Assembly: GCA_035606695.1 (NCBI GenBank)
Contig: DATNEW010000027.1
Coordinates: 124,001-188,000 of the forward strand
Length of the DNA: 64,000 nt
Direction of reading: 5' to 3'
Source of the DNA: Gemmatimonadaceae bacterium
GTDB lineage: Bacteria; Gemmatimonadota; Gemmatimonadetes; Gemmatimonadales; Gemmatimonadaceae
Under the pieces are notes generated by a model. It did not search any database and was not told the origin of the DNA. It saw only the letters and a list, made by a program, of their open reading frames with translations. Positions 25,598 through 33,498 of this stretch are shown in pieces. Both the position numbers and the translations under genes were made by a program. Position 1 is the first letter of the stretch, and each line of letters starts with the position of its first letter.

Positions 25598-26743
25598 GTG
25601 TCCACGCCCGCACCCACGCCGGCACCAACGCCCGCATCCGCGCGGAAATCAACGGCTCGATACGACGCGCTGATCGTCGGCGGCGGCTTCTACGGCGCTC
25701 GCCTGGCGCTCATGCTGCGCCGTCGATTCGATCGCGTGCTGCTCGTCGAGCGCGAAGCGATCCTGCTCGGCCGCGCCTCGCTGAACAATCAGGCGCGCGT
25801 GCACGGCGGATATCACTATCCGCGCAGTATTCTGACGTCGCTCCGGTCGCGCCACAACTATCCGCGGTTCGTAGATGAATACGGCGACTGCATCGATCGC
25901 TCGTTTCCGCATTACTACGCCGTCGCGCGTGGCGTGTCGAAGGTGACGGGCAACCAGTTCGCCGAATTCTGCCGCCGGATCGAAGCGCCGCTGTCGAAGG
26001 CGCCGGCCGCGGTGGCGCGCCTGTTCGATTCCACCCGCGTCGATGCCGTGTTCGAGGTACAGGAATGTGCGTTCGACGCCGTGAAGCTGCGCGAACGGAC
26101 CAGCCGCGAGCTCGTTGACACGGGCGTCGAAGTGCGCACGTCGACGGAAGCCGTGAGCGTGCGCAACGCACCGGACGGAGCGCGCGTCACCTTGCGACAC
26201 GCCGGCGCGGAAAGCGAGGTCCTGTCATCGCTCGTGCTGAACTGCACCTACTCGCGCGGCAATCAGCTGCTCGAGCATTCGGCGGCGGCACGCATTCCCA
26301 TGAAGCATGAGCTGACGGAGATGGCCATCGTTCACCCACCCGATGAGCTCCAGGGCGCGGCCGTCACCGTGATGGACGGTCCCTTCTTTTCGCTCATGCC
26401 GTATCCGCCGCGCGGATTGTTTTCCTTGAGCCACGTTCGATACACGCCGCATTGCAGCTGGGACGACAATCGGTCGGCGGAACAGGCGCTCGCCTGCGCC
26501 CAATCGCGATTCTCGCACATGGCGCACGACGCGGCGCGCTACCTTCCGTGCATGCGCAACACGCGCTACGTCGATTCACTGTGGGAGATCAAAACGGTGA
26601 TGCCGCGCAGCGAGCAGGACGACAGCCGGCCGATTCTCTTCCGCCGCAGCGCCGAGCTGCCGGCGGTGATCACCGTCCTCGGTGCGAAGATCGACAGTGT
26701 GTACGACGTCGAGGACGCTTTGGCGCAGGCGCACAGCTCGTGA
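25598..26743 (+). CDS. FAD-dependent oxidoreductase (DAO-like) of a glycan operon
   Basis: A 381-residue flavoprotein. After a Pro/Thr/Ala-rich start it has the dinucleotide motif ALIVGGGFYGARLAL (about 24-38) and VLLVEREAILLGRASLNNQARVHGGYHYPRS, the FAD ribose and isoalloxazine contact region of DAO-like oxidases. Further conserved pieces are LVLNCTYSRGNQ, FFSLMPYPPRGLFSLSHVRYTPH and a C-terminal GAKIDSVYDVED. No signal peptide, so it acts in the cytosol. The substrate is unknown; homologues with the NNQARVHGGYHYPRS motif are familiar to me only as unassigned enzymes. It starts with GTG and overlaps the following GT2 by four bases (GTGA). Confidence 0.78.
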   Translation: MSTPAPTPAPTPASARKSTARYDALIVGGGFYGARLALMLRRRFDRVLLVEREAILLGRASLNNQARVHGGYHYPRSILTSLRSRHNYPRFVDEYGDCIDRSFPHYYAVARGVSKVTGNQFAEFCRRIEAPLSKAPAAVARLFDSTRVDAVFEVQECAFDAVKLRERTSRELVDTGVEVRTSTEAVSVRNAPDGARVTLRHAGAESEVLSSLVLNCTYSRGNQLLEHSAAARIPMKHELTEMAIVHPPDELQGAAVTVMDGPFFSLMPYPPRGLFSLSHVRYTPHCSWDDNRSAEQALACAQSRFSHMAHDAARYLPCMRNTRYVDSLWEIKTVMPRSEQDDSRPILFRRSAELPAVITVLGAKIDSVYDVEDALAQAHSS

Positions 26744-27681
26744 TCGAATCGCTCGTCTCCATCGTTGCTCCGCTCGACAACGACGACACGAGCGCCGTCG
26801 AGGCGTTCGTCGCCGAAACCGTCGAGGTGCTGCGCAATCTCGTGACGCACTACGAGATCGTGCTGGTGGACGATGGCGCGCCCGAAGCCACCGTCGCGAG
26901 TGTCCGCGCGCTCCTCGGCCGCTACGACTTCGTTCGGTTCCTGCGCTTGTCGCGCCACTTCGGCGAAGAGACGGCGATCGCCGCGGGGCTCGATGCGGCC
27001 ATCGGCGACTACGCGGTCGTCATGCTGCCGAACATGGATCCGCCGTCGCTCATCCCGGAATTTCTCGACCGCGTCCGCGGCGGCGCGGACATCGTGTACG
27101 GCGTGCGGCTCCATCGAAAGGCGGAGCCGTTCTGGTATCGCGTGGGCGCGCGCGTGTTCTACTGGTACATCAATTCCGTCGTCAAAGCGGGCATCCCGAA
27201 GGATTCGACGCAGTTCCGCTGCATGACGCGGCAGGTCGTCAACGCCATCGGACAGATCCGCGCGCCCGATCAGTACCTCCGCCTGTTGACGTCGTACGTC
27301 GGCTTTCGGAAGCACGCGCTGCCATACTCGCCGATCAACCGCTCGGGACGCGCCAACGTGCGGCCCAAGGGCGAAGCGCTCGAGCTGGCGCGCGCGTTGG
27401 TGATGGACCACACGACGCACCCGCTCCGGGCGGTCGTGCGGATTGGACTGCTGATCGCGCTCGTGGACTTTGTCTGGACCCTCGTCGACCGCGGCGTCGA
27501 TCCCGCGTCGCGGCACATCGCGTTCGCGCTGTTCATCATCGCGTGCATGATCACGATGCTCGCCGAATACGTCGGCGGTTTGTCGCGCCGCATGCGCGAC
27601 CGGCCGGCCTATTACGTCCGCGAAGAACAGACGAGCTCCGTGATGCTGCGCGAGGAGCGTCGCAACGTGGTGTCGCAGTGA
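26740..27681 (+). CDS. GT2 glycosyltransferase with C-terminal TM helices
   Basis: A 313-residue GT-A protein with SIVAPLDNDD at the start, EIVLVDDGAPEATVASVR, FLRLSRHFGEETAIAAGLDAAIGDY and YAVVMLPNMDPPSLIPEFL. In most DPM1-like enzymes the last block reads DxDxQ-P-P; here it is PNMDPP, so the canonical first Asp is replaced by Asn. Two hydrophobic helices near residues 225-275 suggest a GtrB-like membrane anchor. The enzyme may therefore use a different metal geometry or a different donor. GTG start; both ends overlap the neighbours by four bases (GTGA), so the gene is translationally coupled to the FAD enzyme and the GT-C protein. Confidence 0.85.
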   Translation: MIESLVSIVAPLDNDDTSAVEAFVAETVEVLRNLVTHYEIVLVDDGAPEATVASVRALLGRYDFVRFLRLSRHFGEETAIAAGLDAAIGDYAVVMLPNMDPPSLIPEFLDRVRGGADIVYGVRLHRKAEPFWYRVGARVFYWYINSVVKAGIPKDSTQFRCMTRQVVNAIGQIRAPDQYLRLLTSYVGFRKHALPYSPINRSGRANVRPKGEALELARALVMDHTTHPLRAVVRIGLLIALVDFVWTLVDRGVDPASRHIAFALFIIACMITMLAEYVGGLSRRMRDRPAYYVREEQTSSVMLREERRNVVSQ

Positions 27682-29402
27682 CGGACGATTCCGCCGAGGC
27701 GAGATCCTGGATTCGTCTGGCGTCGTTCGCGACCCTGGTGCTGTGTGTCGCCGGCTTCGTCGCCATTCCCGATTCGAACCGGCACCTGCTGCAGTATCGC
27801 AGTCTGTTCTACGAGCAATTCGCGCGCTTCGAGCCGCCTGCGTTGGTGTTGATTGCCGCGTTCGCGGTCGCCGCGCTGATCCTGAGCTTTCGCGCGCCAC
27901 AAGCACCCGAGCCCGACGCAGAACCACGCGTCTTGAACTGGCTCTCCACCGATCGGCGCGCCCTGTGGCTCACGGCGGCGTTCGCCGCGGTCGTCGTGTT
28001 CCTCGGCTTCGCTTTCATATTTCATCATTACTTCCTCGCCGACGACGAGAACGCCGGCTGGGTGCAGGCGCTCATCTTCGCGCACGGGAAGACGAGCGCG
28101 GTCGTTCCGCAGCCGTGGTGCCGCTGGATTGGCGCGATGACGCCAACGACCGTTGCGATCACGCCGCCGTGCGGCTGGAACCTGCAGTTCTTTCTGCCTG
28201 TCCACTCGCTGATTCGAAGCTGGTTCATCGCGCTGCACGTTGACTGGCTCGCCGGACCGCTCACCGCGGTCGTGACGCTGGTGCTCGTGTGGTCGACCGC
28301 GCGCATCGCATGGCCCGAGCGCCGCGACCGCGCCGTCATGAGCGTGCTCGTCGTCGCGTTGTCGACGCAGTTCCTCTTCATGTCGATGACGATGTTCTCC
28401 GGTCCAACGGACCTCCTGTTCTCGGCGCTCTGGCTATGGCTGTACGTGCAGCGGCGAACGTGGGCAACGCTGTTGTTCCCGTGGGTTGGATTTCTCGCGT
28501 TCGGCGTGCACAACCCGCTCACGCACGCGCTGTGGGTGGCGCCGTTCGCGCTGCGCATTCTTCGCCGCCGCGAGTGGAGAACCGTCGCGTATCTCACGAT
28601 CGTGTATGTCATCGCGATCGCGTTCTGGGCGCATCAGCTGAAGCTCGCGGGGACGGCGGCGTCGGCTAGCACCGGCGTCGTCGCGAAGAGCATCACGTCG
28701 GTCACGGTCGGTGGCGCCGCGGTCCGATCGCATTTCGCGGTTCCCGACCTGCTCGACTTGCTCACCACGGCGATGCACGTCACGCTCATCGCCACCTGGA
28801 ACTCGCCGATTCTGATTCTGGTGCTCTTTCTCTGCGCGCTCGACTGGTCTGGGTTGGACGACCTCGGGCGCGATCTGCTGCTCGGCGTCCTCGTCATGAT
28901 CGCGGTGCGCGCCGTCGAGCCCGTGACGCAGGGAGAAGGCTGGGGATACCGGTTCGTATATCCAGGAGTCATCAACTTCGGGCTGCTCGCCGCGCTCGGC
29001 ATCGATACGATCGCCAGCGCGATCGGACGCAGGCGCGCGTATGCATTCGCGGCGGCATCGCTCGTCGCGAGTCTCGTGATTCAGCTCCCCATGCGCGCCG
29101 TGCAGGTCGAGCATCTCGTCGGGCCGTACGCGCGCACCTATCAGTGGGTCGCCAGTCGCAACGCCGACGTCGTCGTCTTTCCGCTGCAGTACGTTCGCTG
29201 GGGAAGGCAGATGCTTCGCAACGACCCGTTCCTGCGCAATTCGCCGAAGCTCGTCGACGCCTATGAGCTCGACAAGGCAAACCTCGCCGCCCTGCAAGCA
29301 CAGTTTCCCGGGCGGGTGCTGGTGCTCACGCGAAAAGACGTGCTGCAATTTGGCGCGGAGACGGCGCCGATCATCGTCGGCGGTTTGATCCTGACGCAGT
29401 GA
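27678..29402 (+). CDS. GT-C fold membrane glycosyltransferase (ArnT/PMT-like)
   Basis: A 574-residue polytopic protein with roughly eleven membrane helices. Between the early helices lies FHHYFLADDENAGWVQALI, with Asp122-Asp123-Glu124 in the first periplasmic loop, the catalytic acidic motif of GT-C enzymes such as ArnT, PMTs and GT39/GT83 members. These transfer a sugar from a polyprenyl-phosphate carrier to lipid, glycan or protein on the outer face. The C-terminal periplasmic part has YQWVASRNADVVVFPLQYVRWG. A GTG start overlaps the upstream GT2 gene (GTGA). The coupling of a GtrB-like GT2 to a GT-C enzyme indicates a donor-synthesis and transfer pair. Acceptor unknown. Confidence 0.85.
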   Translation: MTDDSAEARSWIRLASFATLVLCVAGFVAIPDSNRHLLQYRSLFYEQFARFEPPALVLIAAFAVAALILSFRAPQAPEPDAEPRVLNWLSTDRRALWLTAAFAAVVVFLGFAFIFHHYFLADDENAGWVQALIFAHGKTSAVVPQPWCRWIGAMTPTTVAITPPCGWNLQFFLPVHSLIRSWFIALHVDWLAGPLTAVVTLVLVWSTARIAWPERRDRAVMSVLVVALSTQFLFMSMTMFSGPTDLLFSALWLWLYVQRRTWATLLFPWVGFLAFGVHNPLTHALWVAPFALRILRRREWRTVAYLTIVYVIAIAFWAHQLKLAGTAASASTGVVAKSITSVTVGGAAVRSHFAVPDLLDLLTTAMHVTLIATWNSPILILVLFLCALDWSGLDDLGRDLLLGVLVMIAVRAVEPVTQGEGWGYRFVYPGVINFGLLAALGIDTIASAIGRRRAYAFAAASLVASLVIQLPMRAVQVEHLVGPYARTYQWVASRNADVVVFPLQYVRWGRQMLRNDPFLRNSPKLVDAYELDKANLAALQAQFPGRVLVLTRKDVLQFGAETAPIIVGGLILTQ

Positions 29403-29412
29403 TGAAGCGCTG

Positions 29413-30198
29413 ATGCTCGTCCCACAGGCTCCAGGCATTCCAGCGCACGAGCGCCACATCTTTGCCCCTCGGCGATACAGATATTGTGTCGCTGTTTTCT
29501 GTATCAACGAAGGCGAGCGCATTCGCGCTCAGCTCCGCGGGATGTCGGCGTTGGCCGATACGATCGACATCGTCGTCGCCGACGGCGGCAGCACCGACGG
29601 GTCGCTCGACGTCCCGACACTCGGGGAGTTCCGCCTGCGCGCGCTGCTCGTCAAGCGCGGGCCCGGAAAGCTCAGCGCACAGATGCGCATGGCCATCGCG
29701 TTCGCGCTCGAGGAAGGATACGACGGACTGATCGTGATCGACGGCAACGGCAAGGACGACTTCACCGCCATTCCGCGGTTCATCGAGCTGCTCGACCAGG
29801 GCTTCGACCACATTCAGGGCTCGCGCTACATCCCGGGCGGCCACGGCATCAACACGCCGCGCAGCCGCACGCTCGGTGTGAAGCTGTTGCATGCTCCGCT
29901 CATCAGTCTCGCCGCCGGCGCGCGATACACCGACACGACGAACGGCTTTCGCGCCTACAGCCGGCGATTGCTCGCGGACCCGCGCGTGGCGCCGCTCCGC
30001 GACATATTCACGGGGTACGAGCTGCACTACTATCTCGCCATCCGCGCCGCTCGGCTTGGGCTCAGGGTGACCGAAACACCGGTCACGCGACGCTATCCCG
30101 AGCGCGGCGCCATACCGACCAAGATCAGCCCCGTGAAAGGAAATCTTCTCATTCTTCGCACGCTCGCCGCGGCGGCGCTCGGGCGATACAACCCATGA
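29413..30198 (+). CDS. GT2 family glycosyltransferase (DPM1-like, soluble)
   Basis: A 261-residue GT-A protein without membrane helices. It has YCVAVFCINEGERIRAQL, IDIVVADGGSTDGSLD, KRGPGKLSAQMRMAIAFAL and GLIVIDGNGKDDFTAIPRFI, where DGNGKDD takes the place of the usual D-x-D-x-Q. This is the layout of the polyprenyl-phosphate-glycosyl synthases resembling the DPM1-like group. The C-terminal part has YTDTTNGFRAYSRRLL and IFTGYELHYYLAIRAARLG. The first 20 residues before the fold are not conserved-looking, so the true start might be an internal codon. The stop overlaps the next gene (ATGA). Donor and acceptor are not recognisable. Confidence 0.85.
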   Translation: MLVPQAPGIPAHERHIFAPRRYRYCVAVFCINEGERIRAQLRGMSALADTIDIVVADGGSTDGSLDVPTLGEFRLRALLVKRGPGKLSAQMRMAIAFALEEGYDGLIVIDGNGKDDFTAIPRFIELLDQGFDHIQGSRYIPGGHGINTPRSRTLGVKLLHAPLISLAAGARYTDTTNGFRAYSRRLLADPRVAPLRDIFTGYELHYYLAIRAARLGLRVTETPVTRRYPERGAIPTKISPVKGNLLILRTLAAAALGRYNP

Positions 30199-30971
30199 GC
30201 GACGATCGAAGCGCCGCCATCATCGGCCACACAGGCTTCGTCGGCAGCAACCTGCTGCGCCAGCGCTCGTTCGACGACTGCTTCAATTCGCGGAACATCG
30301 ACCAGATCGACGGACGCAGCTTCGACCTGCTCATCGTCTCGGGCGCGCGCGCCGAAAAGTGGAAGGCGAACGCCGAGCCCGAACGCGACCTCGACAACAT
30401 CGAACAGCTGTTCAAGGCATTGAGCCACGTCAATGCACGCAAAGTCGTGCTGATCTCCACGGTCGACGTGTTCATTCAACCAGTCGGCGTCGACGAAGAC
30501 TCGCCGACGCCAATGGACGGTCTGCACGCCTACGGCCGGCATCGGCGCCGACTGGAGCAGCTCGTCTCCGCGCGCTTCGACGCGCTCGTCGTGCGACTCG
30601 CCGCGCTCTACGGCCCCGGTCTCAAGAAGAACGTCATCTTCGATTTCCTGCACGATAACGACGTGCGGAAGATCGATTCGCGGGCCGTATTCCAGTTCTA
30701 TGATATCGGCCGCTTGTGGCGCGACATCAGGATCGCCATGAACAACGAGCTTCCGCTCGTGCATCTGCCCACGGAGCCCGTCACCGCCGCCGAGGTCGCG
30801 CGCGCGGCGTTCGACCTCGATTTCGAGAACGAGGTTGCCGAGCGGCCCGCGCGCTACGACGTGCAGACGCGATACGCGCATCTCTTCGGCGGAGAAGGGC
30901 GCTACGTCGAGGACAAACCGCGCGAGCTGCAAGGCATCGCCGAGTTCGTGCGGCAAGAACGTTCGAAATGA
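30195..30971 (+). CDS. Short NAD(P)-dependent epimerase/dehydratase-like protein
   Basis: A 258-residue Rossmann protein, shorter than typical extended SDR epimerases (about 310-340). It has AAIIGHTGFVGSNLL (a GxTGxxGS variant of the dinucleotide motif), VVLISTVDVF in place of the usual catalytic serine region, and a possible catalytic Tyr in LHAYGRHRRRLE, where the usual YxxxK lysine is Arg. RLAALYGPGLKKNVIFDFL follows. The altered catalytic motif suggests a reductase with changed chemistry or a non-catalytic sugar-binding role. ATGA overlaps on both sides couple it to the GT2 and to the TIM-barrel protein. Confidence 0.78.
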   Translation: MSDDRSAAIIGHTGFVGSNLLRQRSFDDCFNSRNIDQIDGRSFDLLIVSGARAEKWKANAEPERDLDNIEQLFKALSHVNARKVVLISTVDVFIQPVGVDEDSPTPMDGLHAYGRHRRRLEQLVSARFDALVVRLAALYGPGLKKNVIFDFLHDNDVRKIDSRAVFQFYDIGRLWRDIRIAMNNELPLVHLPTEPVTAAEVARAAFDLDFENEVAERPARYDVQTRYAHLFGGEGRYVEDKPRELQGIAEFVRQERSK

Positions 30972-31777
30972 AGGGCCTCGCGGTCTCGAACATTGCGTGG
31001 ACGCCTGAAGAGGACGAGGCGATGGCGGCAATGCTTCGCGACGAAGGCGTTACGGCGATCGAGCTCGCCCCAACCGCCTGGCGAAGCGAACCCTACGACG
31101 CGTCACACGCCGACGTGCTCGCGTTGCGCGACACCTGGAAGAACCGCGGGCTGAGTGTCGTGTCGCTCCAATCGCTGCTGTTTGGCCGCCCCGACCTGCA
31201 ACTGTTCGGCGACGATAGCGTGCGGCGAGCGCTCGCGGAGTACATGAGGCGCGCAATGGACTTCGCGCGCACGCTCGGCGCGCGCACGCTCGTGTTCGGC
31301 TCGCCGAAGAATCGCCGCCGAGGCGATTTGCCGCTCGCCAATGCGCTCGAGATCGCCGCCGACTTCTTTCGCGATCTTGGCCCGTACGCCGCGAACGCCG
31401 ATGTCACGATCTGCATCGAGGCGAACCCAGCCGACTACGGGGGCGACTTCATTCTCACAACTGACGAAGCCGTCGAGCTGGCCCGTTCGGTCGATCACCC
31501 GAACATTCGAGTGAACGGCGACCTCGGCGGGATGATGCTTGCGGGTGACGACATCGCTCGAACGATCGCGAGCTCGGCGCCATGGCTCGCGCACTTTCAT
31601 GCGAGTGAGCCGGCGCTTGCCGAATTGTCAAATGCGGCGACACACGAGCTTGCCGGTACCGCGCTCGAGCAGGCCGGCTACACCGGCTGGGTGAGTATCG
31701 AAATGCGTCGCGCGGCGAGCGGGTCGAATGTCGACGCCGTCCGCCGCGCGATTCGTGTGGCCAGTCGCTCGTATTAG
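30968..31777 (+). CDS. Sugar phosphate isomerase/epimerase-like TIM barrel protein
   Basis: A 269-residue protein of the xylose-isomerase-like TIM barrel superfamily (AP endonuclease family 2 fold). It shows VSNIAWTPEEDEAM, VTAIELAPTAW, LSVVSLQSLLFG, ARTLVFGSPKNRRRG, VTICIEANPADYGGDFILTTDEAVEL, RVNGDLGGMMLAG, HFHASEPALAEL and VSIEMRR, with metal-ligand candidates in the IEANP, NGDLGG, HFHASEP and SIEM strands. Members isomerise or epimerise sugars and cyclitols; the exact substrate here is unknown. It is the last gene of the chain and ends 22 bases before the convergent peptidase, so the operon probably ends here. Confidence 0.82.
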   Translation: MKGLAVSNIAWTPEEDEAMAAMLRDEGVTAIELAPTAWRSEPYDASHADVLALRDTWKNRGLSVVSLQSLLFGRPDLQLFGDDSVRRALAEYMRRAMDFARTLGARTLVFGSPKNRRRGDLPLANALEIAADFFRDLGPYAANADVTICIEANPADYGGDFILTTDEAVELARSVDHPNIRVNGDLGGMMLAGDDIARTIASSAPWLAHFHASEPALAELSNAATHELAGTALEQAGYTGWVSIEMRRAASGSNVDAVRRAIRVASRSY

Positions 31778-31799
31778 GAACGACTCGTCATCTATACCT

Positions 31800-32912
31800 T
31801 CACCGCCGCGACGCGGTTCGCGTCACCAACCGCGTGTCGCGCGTTCCGACGTAGAGCATGCGTGATTCGGTCGCTCGCGTGTCGCGCAGCACGTTGGCCG
31901 TCGCGCTCGACTTGAGCTCGTCCGCGACGTCGTCGGGCGTCGCGTTCGGATGCGTCTCGAGATAGAGCGCCGCCGCACCGCTCACATATCCCGCCGACAT
32001 CGACGTGCCGTTCCACAACTGCGTGATCGGCGCGAACGAGCGATCGAGGCTCGGCAGCAGTACCGAGTCGCCCGGCGCGTACAGGTCGATGCACGCACCG
32101 AACGCCGTGCCCGGCGAGCGGCGATCGATCATCTGCGTACCGCCGTTCGGCAGCGGCTCCGACGTCACGGCCGACGCGCCGACGACGATCGTGCCCTGCG
32201 CGTTCCCCGGCGACACCTTGCACGCATCGATGTCGAGATTGCCCGCGGACACGATCACCGGAATGCCCGCCGCGCGCAGTTCATTCACCGCACTGTCCAG
32301 TGCGGGGATTCGCGAGGCGGTATCGGCGATGAACGACCAGTTCGCGATCGCCGGTCCCGGATGTTGCTTGTGATCTTCGATCACCCACCGGGCGCCGTCG
32401 ACGATCGCGCGAATCGTCCCACGGAGCTTCTCGCACTGCACCATCTTCACGTCGACGATCTCCGCATCGGGCGCGACGCCGAGTGTCGAACCGGCGATCG
32501 CGCCGGCAACGGCGGTGCCGTGCGCGTTGCAGATCTTTGGATCATCCGGGAATCCGGAGAAGCCAATGCGAACGCGGCCGGCGAGCTCGGGATGCGTTGT
32601 CGAGACGCCGCCGTCGAACACGTACACGGTCACGCCCTTGCCCGTTGCCGGATGCCGATATGTGTGATCGAGCGGCAACCCGCGTTGATCGATGCGATCG
32701 AGCGCGAACGAGATGGTGGACGTCGAGTAGACGATGGCCGGCCGGGCGCTGCTGCTTGCAAGACTGTAGATGCTGCTCGACTCATCGAGCGACGGCGTCG
32801 TGCTCGCCAGGCCCGGCCGCGACACGTGCGCACACCCAGCCAGAATCGCGGCGGCGCTCAATGCTCCGAGGCCGAACGAGATGCTGTTGTGGGTCAGAAC
32901 GCGGAGACGCAT
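31800..32912 (-). CDS. S8 family serine peptidase (subtilisin-like lipoprotein)
   Basis: A 370-residue exported protease. The N-terminal signal ends in the lipobox LAGC (Cys27), so it should be lipid-anchored. The catalytic triad is complete: Asp100 in VYVFDGGVS, His131 in NAHGTAVAGA and Ser304 in WNGTSMSAGYVSG; the oxyanion Asn is in VSAGN (Asn225). No extra C-terminal domain is present. A short region before Asp100 (about residues 30-75) may be a remnant propeptide. The ATG at 32912 directly precedes the signal peptide; the upstream in-frame ATG at 33023 adds 37 non-hydrophobic residues and was rejected. It converges with the glycan operon and is read away from the intergenic stretch to its right. 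Confidence 0.93.
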   Translation of the reverse strand: MRLRVLTHNSISFGLGALSAAAILAGCAHVSRPGLASTTPSLDESSSIYSLASSSARPAIVYSTSTISFALDRIDQRGLPLDHTYRHPATGKGVTVYVFDGGVSTTHPELAGRVRIGFSGFPDDPKICNAHGTAVAGAIAGSTLGVAPDAEIVDVKMVQCEKLRGTIRAIVDGARWVIEDHKQHPGPAIANWSFIADTASRIPALDSAVNELRAAGIPVIVSAGNLDIDACKVSPGNAQGTIVVGASAVTSEPLPNGGTQMIDRRSPGTAFGACIDLYAPGDSVLLPSLDRSFAPITQLWNGTSMSAGYVSGAAALYLETHPNATPDDVADELKSSATANVLRDTRATESRMLYVGTRDTRLVTRTASRR

Positions 32913-33282
32913 GAGACAGCCGGTTTGAAGTTCCCTGCTCGCGAGGCATCTGCGATGCGGCCGCGAGACTTCCTGCGAATACGTGCTAAAGGAATTGGCG
33001 TGCCACGCCGACGTGCGCGTCATGAGTTTCGCTTTTCACGTGTCGTCCCGAGCGACGTGGTACGCTCGATGCTTTATCGACAGGCGCTCGGGGCGAGCGG
33101 TAGTGGCGGCGGTGTGGCGGCGGGGCGGGCGCTTTAGCTCGAGTGAGATGAGAGCACGTTGAGACGAACGGCAACGGCGGAGCACCTGTCGAGGTGCTCC
33201 GCCGCTTGTTTGTGTTTCTGAATGGTGCGTCGTTCCAGTTCTCTCGTTCGCTCTCGCTCGCTCTCGTTCGCTCTCGCTCGCT
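32913..33282. other. 370-base stretch without a gene; promoter side of the peptidase gene
   Basis: No open frame here has a credible start or product. The part next to the peptidase should hold its promoter; a short palindrome GGCGTG-C-CACGCC at 32997-33009 could be an operator. The middle contains GC-rich sequence followed by a strong hairpin (33175-33204), and the right end carries a 10-bp tandem repeat that runs into the stop codon of the small minus-strand gene. No RNA gene was recognised. Confidence 0.5.
33175..33217 (+). terminator. Rho-independent-type hairpin
   Basis: A perfect 13-base-pair stem, CGGCGGAGCACCT at 33175-33187 and AGGTGCTCCGCCG at 33192-33204, closes a 4-base loop. The T-rich tail CTTGTTTGTGTTT follows at 33205-33217 on the plus strand; no gene precedes it directly on that strand. 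The minus-strand small gene ends 66 bases to the right, so the hairpin could also stop its transcript, although the minus-strand tail is only weakly T-rich. Confidence 0.6.
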
Positions 33283-33290
33283 CTATTTCG
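33241..33290. repeat. 10-bp tandem repeat (five units)
   Basis: Five adjacent 10-base units: two alternating forms, CTCTCGTTCG and CTCTCGCTCG, occur twice each in strict order, making a 20-base unit repeated twice, followed by a degenerate fifth unit CTCTATTTCG. The fifth unit includes the TAG stop of the small minus-strand gene. A slippage-prone simple repeat is the plainest reading. Confidence 0.85.
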
Positions 33291-33498
33291 CTCCACCGTG
33301 CGGTCCGCCGCCGCCGTAGTTGCTCTGATGCTCGTCGTCGTGCTCACCCGGTGGAACGCCGCGACGGGCTTCCTGTCCCGCCTCCGTACCGCCTGAGCCT
33401 TGCCGCGATGTGTCGTGCACGTCAGACCGCTTTGCCGCACCGCCCGCGTCATGCGCGGCCGCGGTGTCACCGTCGTTACCACGCGTCTCATCGGCCAT
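33283..33498 (-). CDS. Small hydrophilic protein, Gly/Asp/His-rich, function unknown
   Basis: A 71-residue protein, MADETRGNDGDTAAAHDAGG at the N-terminus and a Gly/His tail ending GGGGPHGGAK. It has no hydrophobic segment and looks disordered. It is supported as a gene by a GGGAG ribosome binding site seven bases before the ATG and by an 11-base overlap with the end of the upstream lhgO-like gene, which suggests coupled translation. The last codons run into a 10-bp tandem repeat. I do not recognise a family. It may be a stress-type disordered peptide; this is a guess from composition only. Confidence 0.6.
   Translation of the reverse strand: MADETRGNDGDTAAAHDAGGAAKRSDVHDTSRQGSGGTEAGQEARRGVPPGEHDDEHQSNYGGGGPHGGAK

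Noticed and set aside
32978-33002. Sigma-54-like promoter (TGGCAC then TTCCT on the minus strand) upstream of the peptidase
   Set aside because: The invariant GC of the -12 element is replaced by CC, and no activator-site pattern is visible.
33241-33290. Tandem repeat considered as a CRISPR array
   Set aside because: Units are only 10 bases, directly adjacent and without spacers, so this is a simple tandem repeat.
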